DNA of 39,285 nt from Microvirga sp. (lineage in GTDB: Bacteria > Pseudomonadota > Alphaproteobacteria > Rhizobiales > Beijerinckiaceae), in assembly GCA_031181145.1 (NCBI GenBank), contig JAPSLB010000044.1, positions 1 through 39,285 on the forward strand. Direction: 5' to 3'. How positions within the stretch are numbered: the first letter of the stretch is position 1; the number at the start of each line of letters is the position of its first letter. Positions 1-7,926 of this stretch are shown piece by piece. A program made the translations under genes and the position numbers. The notes below the pieces were generated by a model that was not told the origin of the DNA, did no database searches, and was given only the letters and a program-made list of their open reading frames with translations.

Positions 1-8
1 AGAAGCAC

Positions 9-881
9 ATGTCTTCGATCAATACCAATCTGTCCGCCATGACCGCCCTGCAGGCCCTCAAGTCCACGCAGAGCGCGATGAACAAGACGCAGAACCAGAT
101 CTCCACGGGTCTGCGCGTCGGCTCGGCTGCCGACAATGCATCCTACTTCTCCATCGCTACGCAGATGCGCTCCGACAACGGCGCTCTGGGTGCCGTGAAG
201 GACTCGATCAAGCAGTCGAAGGCGATGATCGACACCTTCACATCGGCTCTGAGCAAGATCTCGTCCTATCTCGACAAGGCCAAGCAGAACCTGGTCAATG
301 CGACCCAGCCGGGCGCTCAGCAGGAGGAGATCAACACTGAGCTGAAGAAGCTCGTGGAAGGCATTAAGAACACGGCTGCTTCCGCCAACTTCAACGGCGA
401 GAACTGGCTGCAGACCGACGATACCACTGCCAAGGCCCTCGTCGTCTCCTATGACTCGAATGGCGCTACCGGTACTAAGGTGGGCACAATTAGCGTTGCC
501 ATAACAGACACGCAGATGTTCAACGCGGATCAGTCGGCTGGTCACCTCGGCGCGCTGATGACTGCCCTGGACACCGGCTATGACAACTCCGCCCCCGCGA
601 CCTCCTCTCAGACCCTGCTTGACAGTGTGGAGGAGGCGATCGACTTGGTGAAGACGGCGGCTGCCCAGCTCGGTGCGACCAAGTCCATGCTCGAGACCCA
701 GGAAGAGTTCATCGGCGTGCTCTCCGACTCGCTCACCGCTGGCGTCAGCGCCTTCGTTGATGCCGACATGAACGAGGCCTCGACCCGCTTCCAGGCGCTG
801 CAGACCCAGCAGCAGCTCGGCGTGCAGTCTCTCTCGATGGCTAACCAGAACAGCCAGATGATCCTGAAGCTCTTCCAGTAA
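9..881 (+). CDS. fliC: Flagellin
   Basis: Structural subunit of the flagellar filament, exported through the flagellar type III apparatus and polymerised outside the cell. The 290-residue product has both conserved flagellin ends: an N-terminal coiled-coil D0/D1 region (starting MSSINTNLSAMTALQALKST, with ISTGLRVGSAADN at about 31-43) and a C-terminal D1/D0 region ending NQNSQMILKLFQ. The middle is only about 90 residues, so the surface D2/D3 domains are reduced, as in other short rhizobial flagellins. ATG at position 9 is the only start that gives the canonical N-terminus; its promoter lies outside the window. A strong intrinsic terminator follows. Alphaproteobacteria often carry several flagellin paralogues, so the exact gene letter is uncertain. 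Confidence 0.96.
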   Translation: MSSINTNLSAMTALQALKSTQSAMNKTQNQISTGLRVGSAADNASYFSIATQMRSDNGALGAVKDSIKQSKAMIDTFTSALSKISSYLDKAKQNLVNATQPGAQQEEINTELKKLVEGIKNTAASANFNGENWLQTDDTTAKALVVSYDSNGATGTKVGTISVAITDTQMFNADQSAGHLGALMTALDTGYDNSAPATSSQTLLDSVEEAIDLVKTAAAQLGATKSMLETQEEFIGVLSDSLTAGVSAFVDADMNEASTRFQALQTQQQLGVQSLSMANQNSQMILKLFQ

Positions 882-904
882 GAGCCTCGGAACGGACTGA
901 GAGG

Positions 905-938
905 AGCCTCGCCTTGCAAAGGGCGAGGCTTCTTTTTT
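905..938 (+). terminator. Rho-independent terminator of the flagellin gene
   Basis: Arms GCCTCGCC (906-913) and GGCGAGGC (922-929), extended by an A-T pair, enclose an 8-nt loop and are followed by a T-rich run. It ends transcription about 25 nt after the flagellin stop and separates it from the next gene. Confidence 0.85.
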
Positions 939-955
939 GAAAAGTTGGTGCGGCC

Positions 956-1555
956 ATGAGTAAGCAGCCGTCAAGATCGTATTTCTTGAAAAGATTTTCA
1001 GGCCTCGTCGTGGTGCTCGGTACGATGGGGATGCTCGCTACCGATCGAGCTCAGGCTCTCGCGACATGGATCGGGTCGTGGGATTATGTTCTCCAGCATG
1101 ATCAGGAAGGCAGGCCGAGGGCCGCGTTCGCGAGGCTGCGCGGGGACGATGAGGCTCTGCTGTGGCTGACATGCGCGAGATTCCCGAGCGGCGGCGAGAC
1201 GCAGGAGGCGCTTGCTCTGTCCGCTACTGTGTCGCAGAAGAGCTATCTCGGCCGGAGTCCACCGCGAGGGCGCAGCACCGTTTATTGGTTCGATGACGGA
1301 AGCCCGGAACTCTCCTATTGGGTGTACCGCGAGAAGGCAGGGCAGTTGGCGAATGCCGAGCAGGTCTCCCGATTTCTCGAGAGGCTGACGGGAGCCCAGT
1401 CACTTGTCATCGAGCTCTCGAACTACCGGTTTGAGACGCAGCGGTCGCAATTTCAGTTCAACCCGGTAGACACGAAGCGTGTTGCTGAAAGGTTCAGGCA
1501 GGATTGCCGGGATATAGCTGGTCCCGCGAATGCCAACTTACCCCTGATCCGCTGA
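956..1555 (+). CDS. Secreted protein of unknown function
   Basis: I do not recognise this family. The 199-residue product begins with a basic stretch (SKQPSRSYFLKR) and a hydrophobic segment (about residues 14-30) ending near ATDRAQALA, which reads as a Sec signal peptide, so the mature protein should be periplasmic or secreted. The rest is soluble, with two cysteines (LTCARF and RQDCRDIAG) that could form a disulfide. The ATG lies close after the flagellin terminator. The gene sits between flagellin and a DUF1217 flagellar protein on the same strand, so a link to filament assembly or the cell surface is an inference from position only. Confidence 0.7.
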   Translation: MSKQPSRSYFLKRFSGLVVVLGTMGMLATDRAQALATWIGSWDYVLQHDQEGRPRAAFARLRGDDEALLWLTCARFPSGGETQEALALSATVSQKSYLGRSPPRGRSTVYWFDDGSPELSYWVYREKAGQLANAEQVSRFLERLTGAQSLVIELSNYRFETQRSQFQFNPVDTKRVAERFRQDCRDIAGPANANLPLIR

Positions 1556-1591
1556 AGCCGAGTAGCGGATCGCAAACGCCTGAGGTGGAAC

Positions 1592-2377
1592 ATGATCAGC
1601 ACTTCGACCCGCTATCAGATCATCACGAACAACATGACGCGCACGAAGGCGCTGATCGAGAACGATGCGGCGGTCAAGCGTGAGATCGAGTACTACAACA
1701 AGACCATCAAGACGATCAAAACCGTCGACGAGTTCATCAAAAACGATCGAGTCTTCAAGTTCGCCATGAAGGCCTACGGGCTTGAGGACATGGCCTTCGG
1801 CAAGGCGCTCATCAAGAAGCTCCTGCAGGAAGGGCTCAGCAGCCCGACCAGCATGGCGAACAAGATGACCAACCCGCTCTACAAGGAGTTCGCGAAGGCT
1901 TTCGACTTCGCAGGGAAGGGGGCTGAGGCCACGTCGGCGGCGAGCGCCACTACTGGGGCCGTGGAGAGGTATGTCCAGCAGACCCTCGAACAGCGGGAGG
2001 GGGATGACAACCAGGGCGTCCGTCTTGCCCTCTACTTCAAGCGCAAGGCTTCGTCGATCACGACCACCATGGGCATTCTGGCCGACAAGGCGATCATGGA
2101 ATTCGTCCAGACGACGTTCAATATCCCTAAGGCCGCCGCAAAAGCCGATATCGACGTCCAGGTACGCCAGCTCGAGAAGCTGATCGACATCAAGGATTTC
2201 CAGGACCCTAAGAAGGTGGACATGCTGATTCAGCGCTTCAGCGCCATGTGGGACATGAACAACGCATCCCCCTCGACCATGTCTCCCATCCTCACTCTCT
2301 TCAACCAATCCTCGGAACAAGGGATCGGCGTTGATCTGATGATGAGCATCGCAAAGCTGAGACGTGGGGGGTGGTAA
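1592..2377 (+). CDS. DUF1217 family flagellar-associated protein
   Basis: The N-terminus matches the DUF1217 pattern found in alphaproteobacterial flagellar clusters: a tyrosine-rich start, then EIEYY (about 33-37), VDEFIKNDRVFKFAMKAYGL (about 46-65), and a largely helical remainder of 261 residues. The molecular function of DUF1217 is not established; its genes co-occur with flagellar basal-body and filament genes in rhizobia. The ATG is preceded by a GAGGTGG-type ribosome binding site. It follows the secreted unknown by 36 nt and is probably cotranscribed with it. The carboxy end (MMSIAKLRRGGW) is basic. No signal peptide or membrane segment is visible. Confidence 0.85.
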   Translation: MISTSTRYQIITNNMTRTKALIENDAAVKREIEYYNKTIKTIKTVDEFIKNDRVFKFAMKAYGLEDMAFGKALIKKLLQEGLSSPTSMANKMTNPLYKEFAKAFDFAGKGAEATSAASATTGAVERYVQQTLEQREGDDNQGVRLALYFKRKASSITTTMGILADKAIMEFVQTTFNIPKAAAKADIDVQVRQLEKLIDIKDFQDPKKVDMLIQRFSAMWDMNNASPSTMSPILTLFNQSSEQGIGVDLMMSIAKLRRGGW

Positions 2378-2385
2378 CTGAGGGG

Positions 2386-2418
2386 TACTGAGGCCGGGTT
2401 GTCGGCTCGGCCTCAGTA
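2386..2418. terminator. Stem-loop between convergent genes, probable bidirectional terminator
   Basis: Perfect 10-bp arms TACTGAGGCC (2386-2395) and GGCCTCAGTA (2409-2418) lie between the DUF1217 gene and the convergent membrane-protein gene, overlapping the stop codon of the latter. There is no T-run, so intrinsic termination is plausible but unproven. Confidence 0.5.
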
Positions 2419-3009
2419 CACTGCGTAGCCGTTGGCCGTCTCGGTAATCGTCGTCTCCGACGTAACCACTGCCCATCCCGCCTCGGAATGTTCGATGGCG
2501 AGAATCTGTCCGACCCCCGGAACCTTCATGCCGGGCGTGACCCACCACAATCCGTTCGGCCCTTCGATTAGGGCGGAAGCCTTCGTGGCTTGATGAATGA
2601 CATAGCGGGAGAACGGAGTTGCTCGGGTTTCCTGATGTCGAGTGCCGGATGCCTCGGGCATTTCGGCCGAATGGATGATGGACCCGGTTGCCTCGACCGA
2701 ATCTGCATCCTTATGCGATGCCTTCCGTGGCCACTCACCTGTCGAACCGCTCCTCATCACGGACGGTATTCCGACGCTCGGGAATGAGGCGTACCCATCG
2801 CGCAAGAGGGAAGCGTAAACAGGAAGCGCCATAGCGGATACCAAGAGGGCGGCGCCGATGCCCATGACGATGCGGTCTCCCGTCGCCTCCTTGGCGCGAA
2901 TAAGTTCCTCGAGCCGGCGAACCTTCTGCTCGCGGCTCTCGACGGCGGGGTCACCGAGTTTGCTTCCCCGGGCCACCTGTTCCAATGCTTTGTCGAATCG
3001 AGAGATCAT
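2413..3009 (-). CDS. Single-pass membrane protein of unknown function
   Basis: The 198-residue product has a charged N-terminal region likely to form a coiled coil (about 22-45), one transmembrane segment (about 47-69) and a C-terminal domain of about 125 residues that should be periplasmic. That domain ends in a compact motif (GLWWVTPGMKVPGVGQIL) followed by beta-rich sequence. The same kind of GLWWV/PG-V-PG-G ending recurs in hypothetical proteins of rhizobial flagellar and pilus-like loci, but I cannot name a function. I chose the ATG at 3009 because it leads directly into a helical N-terminus; an in-frame upstream extension is possible but has little protein character. It is flanked by flagellar and chemotaxis genes. 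Confidence 0.65.
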   Translation of the reverse strand: MISRFDKALEQVARGSKLGDPAVESREQKVRRLEELIRAKEATGDRIVMGIGAALLVSAMALPVYASLLRDGYASFPSVGIPSVMRSGSTGEWPRKASHKDADSVEATGSIIHSAEMPEASGTRHQETRATPFSRYVIHQATKASALIEGPNGLWWVTPGMKVPGVGQILAIEHSEAGWAVVTSETTITETANGYAVY

Positions 3010-3199
3010 GGCCGCCGCCGCTGAGAGAATCGGGATTGATTCTCTTGATGCCCCACACTCTATTGCTAAGTTGTTAGCGTCTTGTTCAAAGTTCCGCCGC
3101 GTCGTGCTGTGTGACGCCGGACGCGTGCAGAGTGTAGCTCGCGCACTCTTCCGGTCCATTCAGGAGAGGCGGGGAGTGGTGCCGCTTGAAAGGCCTCCG

Positions 3200-3253
3200 A
3201 GGAAGCCAAGCGGATGTGTATGATACACTTGAAAAGACACCGCTTGGCCTCCT
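3200..3253 (-). terminator. Long interrupted stem-loop after the chemotaxis receptor gene
   Basis: GCCAAGCGG (3205-3213) pairs with CCGCTTGGC (3240-3248); one mismatch further out, AGGA/TCCT extends the stem. The loop contains a second palindrome, GTGTAT-G-ATACAC (3216-3228). The element starts 7 nt past the receptor stop codon on the minus strand, so a terminator or mRNA 3' end is the simplest reading. Confidence 0.45.
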
Positions 3254-3259
3254 GAGTCT

Positions 3260-4930
3260 CTAGGCTGCCTTGACTTCCTCTAGGAAGCCCGTGACCTCGT
3301 GGTCGAGTTCGCCCGAGCGCCGCATCAGCTCCTGTGCGGCACCGAGCACCTGGGAAGCGGCAGATCCCGTGTCACCGGCACCCTTCTGGACGTCAATGAT
3401 GCTGCCCGTCACCTGCTCGGTACCGCGGGCGGCCTCCTGCACATTGCGGGCGATCTCGGCGGTAGCCGCTCCTTGTTCTTCCATGGCGGCTGCGATCGAG
3501 AGCGAAATCTGTGACATCTCGTCGATCGTGCGGGCGATCTCCTGTATGGCCTCTACAGTCTGCTGAGTGGCATGCTGCACGGAATTGATCTGCAGCGAGA
3601 TCTCCTCTGTCGCTTTGGCAGTCTGGCTAGCGAGATCCTTCACCTCCGAGGCAACCACGGCGAAGCCCTTGCCCGCTTCTCCTGCGCGGGCCGCTTCGAT
3701 CGTGGCGTTGAGCGCCAGCAGGTTCGTCTGGCCTGCAATGTTGTTGATGAGCTGAACAACATTTCCGATCTTTTCGGCCGTCGCAGCCAATTCCTGGACA
3801 GTCACATTCGTGCGCTGAGCACCCTCCACGGCGCGATCTGCGATCTGTGACGACTGCGTAACCTGTGAAGCGATCTCGCGAATGGAGATCGATAGCTCCT
3901 CGGTTGCGGCGGCAACCGTTTGAACATTGGCAGACGTTTGCTGCGCAGCCGATGACACCGCCATCGACTGTGTGGTCGTCTGGCCCGCTACCGCAGCCAT
4001 GGATCGTGCTGCCGTCTCCATCTCAGTCGCGGAGGTTGAAAGGTGCTGCACGAGACTGCCGACGCTGCGCTCGAATTGCTGGGCAAGAGCGGCCATTTCC
4101 GCCTTCCGCCTCGCAGCTGTCTGACTGTCTGCAGCCGCTTGTTCTTCTCTAAGACGTTGAGCGTCCTTCATGGCTGTGGCGAAGACCTGCGTCACCTTCC
4201 AAATCTCGCCGATCTCGTCCCGGCTCGCCTTGACCTGGGGCAGGTTGAAGTCGCCGGAGGCCAGCTTCTGGAGTGCCGCAGTAAGGGTTTGAAGTGGACG
4301 GGCGATCTGGCGACTGCCGATCAGCCAGGACAGAAGAAGAGCGATGATTGCGCCGCCGGCTGCGAGGGATGCAAGAAGCCAGAGCATATTCTCGTAGAGA
4401 ACATTCGCCTGTTGATCGATGCGGTCGATGGCCTTCCTTCCTTGCTCCATCAATTCATCGATGCGGACCTGGAAAGCCTTCCTGTTGGCACGGTTCGCTT
4501 CCGTATTGCCCTGCGCATTGGCCGCAGCCGGCGAAACCTCGCGGCCGAGCCTGACGGTTTCCGTTCTGAAGGCCTTGAACTCCGCGGCATCCTTCTTCAA
4601 GGCCTCGAAGAATGCGATGTCCTCGGAGGGCAGGACGGGTTGCCACTCGATGAGCAGTGCATCGATCTCCCTGAGCGCCGCCAGAGATCCTTCCCCAAAC
4701 CTCCGGGCCTCCTCTGTATCGGCCGAGGCATAGATCCCCCGAGACTCCATGACGACGTGTGTCACCAACCGGTTGAGGCGCTCTGCATAAAGCGCACGAA
4801 GGGCAGAATCCCTGACGTCGTCGACAGCCGCGTCGTAGGTATGCACGGTGTAGATCCCAACTCCGGCGATGAGTGCTGCGAGTAAGCTCAGCGCAGTTGC
4901 GACTGCGAATAGTTTCGTCCTGATTTTCAT
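3260..4930 (-). CDS. Methyl-accepting chemotaxis protein
   Basis: Transmembrane chemoreceptor that signals to CheA/CheW to control flagellar rotation. In the 556-residue product: transmembrane helix 1 (about 8-28), a periplasmic four-helix-bundle sensor region (about 30-178), transmembrane helix 2 (about 181-204), HAMP linker (about 205-258) and an MCP signalling domain (about 295-540). The diagnostic hairpin tip is present ([20 protein letters not shown], about 395-414). The C-terminus lacks a CheR/CheB-tethering pentapeptide. The ATG at 4930 has a good ribosome binding site (GGGGGA, 5 nt upstream); a longer reading from 4960 adds only a basic decapeptide without such a site. The ligand cannot be told from sequence. 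The gene lies beside flagellar genes. Confidence 0.95.
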   Translation of the reverse strand: MKIRTKLFAVATALSLLAALIAGVGIYTVHTYDAAVDDVRDSALRALYAERLNRLVTHVVMESRGIYASADTEEARRFGEGSLAALREIDALLIEWQPVLPSEDIAFFEALKKDAAEFKAFRTETVRLGREVSPAAANAQGNTEANRANRKAFQVRIDELMEQGRKAIDRIDQQANVLYENMLWLLASLAAGGAIIALLLSWLIGSRQIARPLQTLTAALQKLASGDFNLPQVKASRDEIGEIWKVTQVFATAMKDAQRLREEQAAADSQTAARRKAEMAALAQQFERSVGSLVQHLSTSATEMETAARSMAAVAGQTTTQSMAVSSAAQQTSANVQTVAAATEELSISIREIASQVTQSSQIADRAVEGAQRTNVTVQELAATAEKIGNVVQLINNIAGQTNLLALNATIEAARAGEAGKGFAVVASEVKDLASQTAKATEEISLQINSVQHATQQTVEAIQEIARTIDEMSQISLSIAAAMEEQGAATAEIARNVQEAARGTEQVTGSIIDVQKGAGDTGSAASQVLGAAQELMRRSGELDHEVTGFLEEVKAA

Positions 4931-5700
4931 TGTTTTCCCCCTTCGTGCTCGCCGCGGCATGCAGAAGCGTGCCAGGAATAGCGGGAGTGGCTTGCGCGAG
5001 ACTTATTCGCTTTTTCGGCTCCGGGAGCCGAAAGGGAAACACGAGAGTGCGGGTAACCGCGCCGTCGTTCCCATGGAAAGCAGGCAGTGATCAGGGTTGC
5101 TGACTTGGAGGAGCGAAGTTCGAGGCTTCCAGAGATCCGCAGCATTAAATCGTGATAGGATCCAGTTTGTGCAAAGCTGCCGGGAGGATGTGTCGAGTTT
5201 CTGCTTGAGAGGTTCGGCATGCGTGCGGCAGGCTTCTTCGCATTGCCTCGTGAATGAATCGCTATCAGGGGTGTGTTCGATGCAAGAAGAAACCTGCCGC
5301 TGCAATGCCATGTCAGGACTTTTGTCTTAAGCGTAGGATTCGTGACTGCCGCAGCCTTACAAAAGATATGGCTGGCGCCGAAGATCACGAATCTTCCGAT
5401 GCCGTTGTAATTCCCAGATCATCCAGTTTGGCTCGAACGTCCATGACCTGCCGTTTGGGTTTAAGGCTGGTCGCCGAGACTGGCATCCCCCTCTCGTGCC
5501 ATTGCCTTGAGCATTTGGACGGCCCCATAGGTCCAACGGGATAGGGTGTTCGTTGTCTTCGCCTCCGAAGGGAAGGGGCAGAGCGTCTTCTCCAAGTACG
5601 GCGAGATCGTGAAAAAATGCCGCTCCCGGGCTGCCGCCTGCCGCAACCTTAGCTTAGGCTGTGCGTTCCTTGGGAAGGCAACGCACTCAGGAACTACATC
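4931..5700. other. 770-bp interval without a convincing gene
   Basis: No open frame here has good start, ribosome-binding and codon-usage evidence on either strand. Two minus-strand stretches look protein-like: the tail of a frame ending at 5461 (containing TISPYLEKTLCPFP and ending GDASLGDQP), and a short frame near 5443 reading MDVRAKLDDLGITTASEDS. They may be remnants of decayed genes. A minus-strand GGAAC-N16-GGTT element at 5645-5669 resembles an EcfG promoter. The part next to 4931 should contain the receptor promoter, but I could not pick out a clear -35/-10 pair. Confidence 0.5.
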
Positions 5701-5967
5701 ATGAGCATCATCTGGACCATCATCATCGGCTTCGTGGCTGGGCTCATCGCCAAGTGGATCATGCCGGGCCGGAACGAGCCCTCCGGGTTCATCATGACCA
5801 CGATCCTCGGCATCATCGGCGCTGTCGTCGCCACTTATCTTGGGCGCGCGGTCGGCTGGTACGGCCCCGATGATGGGGCGAACTTCATCGGGGCTATTGT
5901 GGGGGCGATCATCGTGCTCTTCATCTATGGCCTGATTGCCGGCCGGCGTTCCACCACGACCTATTGA
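5701..5967 (+). CDS. GlsB/YeaQ/YmgE family stress-response membrane protein
   Basis: Small inner-membrane protein of the transglycosylase-associated (GlsB/YeaQ/YmgE) family. The 88 residues carry three hydrophobic helices (about 2-20, 31-47 and 59-78) with the family's glycine patterns: GFVAGLIAKWIMPG in helix 1, GIIGAVVATYLG in helix 2 and GAIVGAIIVLFIYGLIAG in helix 3. The name refers to a general-stress membrane protein of Gram-positive bacteria; the E. coli relatives are stress-induced, and the biochemical role is unknown. The ATG is preceded by AGGAAC at suitable spacing. It is followed by a GC-rich hairpin and lies next to other stress-type genes. Confidence 0.93.
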   Translation: MSIIWTIIIGFVAGLIAKWIMPGRNEPSGFIMTTILGIIGAVVATYLGRAVGWYGPDDGANFIGAIVGAIIVLFIYGLIAGRRSTTTY

Positions 5968-5988
5968 TCGATCAAGCTGAACGAGAAC

Positions 5989-6012
5989 GGGCCGCGCCTG
6001 AGGCGCGGCCCG
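5989..6012. terminator. GC-rich hairpin between convergent genes
   Basis: Perfect arms GGGCCGCGCC (5989-5998) and GGCGCGGCCC (6002-6011) with a 3-nt loop, between the glsB-type gene and the convergent DUF2892 gene. The stem is very stable but the following run is only weakly T-rich. Confidence 0.65.
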
Positions 6013-6034
6013 CTTCATTGAGCTGACTAAAGGA

Positions 6035-6277
6035 TCATGAGGCGTCGTGGGAGCCCATCAAGGCTGCCTTGATGGGGCAGTTGCCGACATATCCTCTCCA
6101 GGCCAGATAAGAGCCTCCTGCAAGTGCCAGCACGTTCAGCAGAGGATTAGGACGCGGCTTGGCAGCCGCGGCGGCCAGTCCAAGCCCTGCGAGCATGTAA
6201 ACGCCACGCTCCGTCGTGCTTAAATTCGGTTCTCCGTTCGTGAGGGATCCGGTTCCTGTCGAGATGCTGTTCGCCAC
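6035..6277 (-). CDS. DUF2892-like small membrane protein
   Basis: The 80-residue product has two hydrophobic segments (about 27-38 and 45-58) and the C-terminal signature GNCPIKAALMG, which matches the CP-x-aromatic/basic-x-x-L-G ending of DUF2892 proteins, related to the membrane domain of YgaP. The function of DUF2892 is not established. The start is decided by the ribosome binding site: AAGGAGA (plus-strand 6284-6290) is 6 nt before a GTG at 6277 but directly abuts another GTG at 6283, so 6277 is preferred. A perfect minus-strand EcfG-type promoter lies 29 nt upstream, back to back with that of the DUF892 gene, which points to general-stress control. Confidence 0.75.
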   Translation of the reverse strand: MANSISTGTGSLTNGEPNLSTTERGVYMLAGLGLAAAAAKPRPNPLLNVLALAGGSYLAWRGYVGNCPIKAALMGSHDAS

Positions 6278-6305
6278 GTTCACTCTCCTTGGATAGCAGA
6301 GGCCG

Positions 6306-6331
6306 AACGCGACGTGGATCGGTGTTGTTCC
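6306..6331 (-). promoter_or_regulatory. EcfG-type general-stress promoter for the DUF2892 gene
   Basis: Minus strand reads GGAAC-N17-CGTT (plus-strand GTTCC at 6327-6331 and AACG at 6306-6309). This is the published consensus for EcfG sigma factors in alphaproteobacteria (GGAAC, 16-17 bp spacer, CGTT). It lies 29 nt before the GTG at 6277. Assignment is by motif only. Confidence 0.75.
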
Positions 6332-6348
6332 GCAGATCGAAAACGCAA

Positions 6349-6373
6349 GGAACCGGAAAACTTGGCCGTCGTT
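6349..6373 (+). promoter_or_regulatory. EcfG-type general-stress promoter for the DUF892 gene
   Basis: GGAAC (6349-6353), 16 nt, CGTT (6370-6373), ending 31 nt before the DUF892 ATG. The -10 element is the first half of an odd-centred palindrome, CGTTGA-G-TCAACG (6370-6382), which overlaps the expected transcription start and could be an operator. Confidence 0.78.
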
Positions 6374-6404
6374 GAGTCAACGCTCACCAATACGGAGTTT
6401 GACC

Positions 6405-6899
6405 ATGCCAGCCAAAGAAAAGACATTGCATGACCTGTTCCTTCACACCCTGAAGGATATCTATTACGCCGAGAAGCAGATCCTGAAGGCGCTGCCGAGA
6501 ATGGCGAAGAATGCGGAGTCGGAAGAGCTGAAGCAGGCTTTCGAGACGCACCGTGACGAGACCGAGGGGCAGATCGAACGGCTTGAGCAGGTCTTCAAGA
6601 TGCTGGACAAGGCGGCTCGCGGCGTGCAGTGCGAGGCGATCAACGGGATCCTCGAAGAGGGCAAGGAAGTCATGGAGGACTTTGCTGACAGCGAGGCTCT
6701 CGATGCCGGAATTCTCGCCGCGGCCCAGGCTGTCGAGCACTACGAGATCACGCGATATGGCTCCCTGAAGACCTGGGCTCAGGAGCTCGGCATGAACGAT
6801 GCCGCCAAGCTCCTCGACCAGAACCTTGAGGAAGAGAAAAAGACCGATGCCCTGCTGACGAAGCTTGCGGAGGCGCGCGTTAACATGAAAGCTGCTTGA
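6405..6899 (+). CDS. DUF892 (YciE/YciF) ferritin-like protein
   Basis: Cytosolic helical-bundle protein of the DUF892 family, a ferritin-like group whose E. coli members YciE/YciF are stress-induced. The 164 residues form an all-helical protein with the typical opening (LHDLFLHTLKDIYYAEKQIL, about 8-27) and carboxylate/histidine residues that could bind a di-metal centre: E23, E41, the ETHRDE segment around H48, and VEHYEITRYG around 111-120. Enzyme activity is not established. I chose ATG 6405, with ACGGAG 8 nt upstream; an in-frame upstream TTG lies inside the promoter. It has a perfect EcfG-type promoter and a strong downstream terminator, so it is probably monocistronic and stress-induced. 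Confidence 0.92.
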   Translation: MPAKEKTLHDLFLHTLKDIYYAEKQILKALPRMAKNAESEELKQAFETHRDETEGQIERLEQVFKMLDKAARGVQCEAINGILEEGKEVMEDFADSEALDAGILAAAQAVEHYEITRYGSLKTWAQELGMNDAAKLLDQNLEEEKKTDALLTKLAEARVNMKAA

Positions 6900-6916
6900 A
6901 GCGCAGACCGCTTCGC

Positions 6917-6943
6917 AAAGCCCCGCCTCTTGGCGGGGCTTTT
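6917..6943. terminator. Bidirectional rho-independent terminator
   Basis: Perfect 11-bp arms AAAGCCCCGCC (6917-6927) and GGCGGGGCTTT (6932-6942) with a 4-nt loop. T residues follow on both strands, so it can serve both the DUF892 gene and the convergent luxR-luxI operon. Confidence 0.85.
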
Positions 6944-6969
6944 CCATGGAATTCTTGAAGGGCCCGGCG

Positions 6970-7218
6970 TCAGTGCCGGTGGAGGTGGCAAGGGCCGACG
7001 GCTGTATCGAGCGTCAACCGCAGGAACCCTGATGGCTGTATCTCGAGGGTTGCCCTCATGGTGTCCGGCTGCTCTACGAGATGCAGAAACGCCAGCAGCC
7101 TGAGGCGTGCAACCGGAGGCAGAAGTTCGAGCAACGGACCCAGGTTTTCTCGGACACCGTCAATCATTTCCTCCTGAACGAAGGAGGCGAGGGGCGGCTT
7201 TTCGTCAGGCGGCGGCAT
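6970..7218 (-). CDS. Small protein downstream of luxI, unknown function
   Basis: This 82-residue frame begins at an ATG inside the last codons of luxI (14-bp overlap), the usual sign of translational coupling. The product has a helical middle rich in leucine (NLGPLLELLPPVARLRLLAF, about 30-49), then a beta-like region and a C-terminus rich in histidine (GPCHLHRH). There is no signal peptide. I do not recognise the family. Small unannotated genes directly after luxI are common in alphaproteobacteria, but none gives a function here. It ends just before the bidirectional terminator at 6917-6943, so luxR, luxI and this gene form one transcription unit. Confidence 0.6.
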   Translation of the reverse strand: MPPPDEKPPLASFVQEEMIDGVRENLGPLLELLPPVARLRLLAFLHLVEQPDTMRATLEIQPSGFLRLTLDTAVGPCHLHRH

Positions 7219-7846
7219 GGGGCACCCGTTGAACGGACGGGGAAGGTGTGACTTGTCTGACAAGGGACGCGCCACGGAGCCCAGCAAGTTTTCGAACATG
7301 CTCAAGGCTCACTGCCGAAATCTCGATGGCGGCAGCGATGCAGGGTTGCCCCTCGATGATCTGAGGCAGCCCGAGAGGGCGAACCTTGAAACCGGTCTGC
7401 TGCCAGCGCGGCAACCACCACATCTCGACCACGGCAGTGACCTCGCTGAGACCTTTCTCCAAGCAGAATTCCTGCATCGCGGCCAGGAGGCGGCAGTCAG
7501 TCCGCCCTGTGCGCCGTTCCTTCACCACAAAGTAGCGGGTCCATTCGAAGATATCCGCAGCCTGGGGAATGCCCGACTGAACCAGATGAGGAAAGACCTC
7601 GCTGATCATGTGAGGCAGCAGGGTTGGATAAAGCCGCTGTCCGCCGACCACGCGGTCGGCGTCGATGGCAAGAAGATAAATGGCATGCTCGTTGTCGTAG
7701 TCATCGACATCGAGCCCGTCCGGCCTTCTCAAGCCGCCCCAGCCGCGCTCCTCCACGAAGATCTGGTGCCGAAGGCGATAGAACTGTTGGATGGCCTCTT
7801 CATACAAGGCTCTGTTGTCGTGCGTAATCACGTGGACACAGGTCAT
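7205..7846 (-). CDS. luxI: Acyl-homoserine-lactone synthase, LuxI family
   Basis: Makes an N-acyl-homoserine lactone from S-adenosylmethionine and an acyl donor; the acyl chain cannot be read from sequence. The family's invariant residues are present: RLRHQIFVEERGW near the N-terminus (R, F and W), the acidic pair in DVDDYDNEHA, RLYPT (R), and FEWTRYFV (E and R). The 213-residue form is normal in length, with a longer basic tail. ATG 7846 is preferred: it gives the usual distance to RLRH and has GGGA 8 nt upstream. An in-frame ATG at 7927 overlaps the luxR stop (TGATG) and would add 27 residues, so translational coupling to luxR cannot be excluded. Confidence 0.92.
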   Translation of the reverse strand: MTCVHVITHDNRALYEEAIQQFYRLRHQIFVEERGWGGLRRPDGLDVDDYDNEHAIYLLAIDADRVVGGQRLYPTLLPHMISEVFPHLVQSGIPQAADIFEWTRYFVVKERRTGRTDCRLLAAMQEFCLEKGLSEVTAVVEMWWLPRWQQTGFKVRPLGLPQIIEGQPCIAAAIEISAVSLEHVRKLAGLRGASLVRQVTPSPSVQRVPHAAA

Positions 7847-7926
7847 GGATGTCATCCCAAATGGAATGAAATGACATTTCGCCCAAATGCTCCGCGGATG
7901 GTATTGTAGGAAATTACAGGTAGGCA

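Noticed and set aside
1538..2548. 336-codon minus-strand frame opposite the DUF1217 gene
   Set aside because: Composition is that of a shadow frame (H, R, G, D and L rich), and the plus strand encodes a recognised family.
4043..4885. Plus-strand frame opposite the chemotaxis receptor
   Set aside because: Antisense to a certain gene; no supporting start or motif.
7903..7921. Canonical lux box between luxR and luxI
   Set aside because: Only TGTA/TACA arms (4 bp) are present; too weak to annotate as a site and mentioned only as a candidate.
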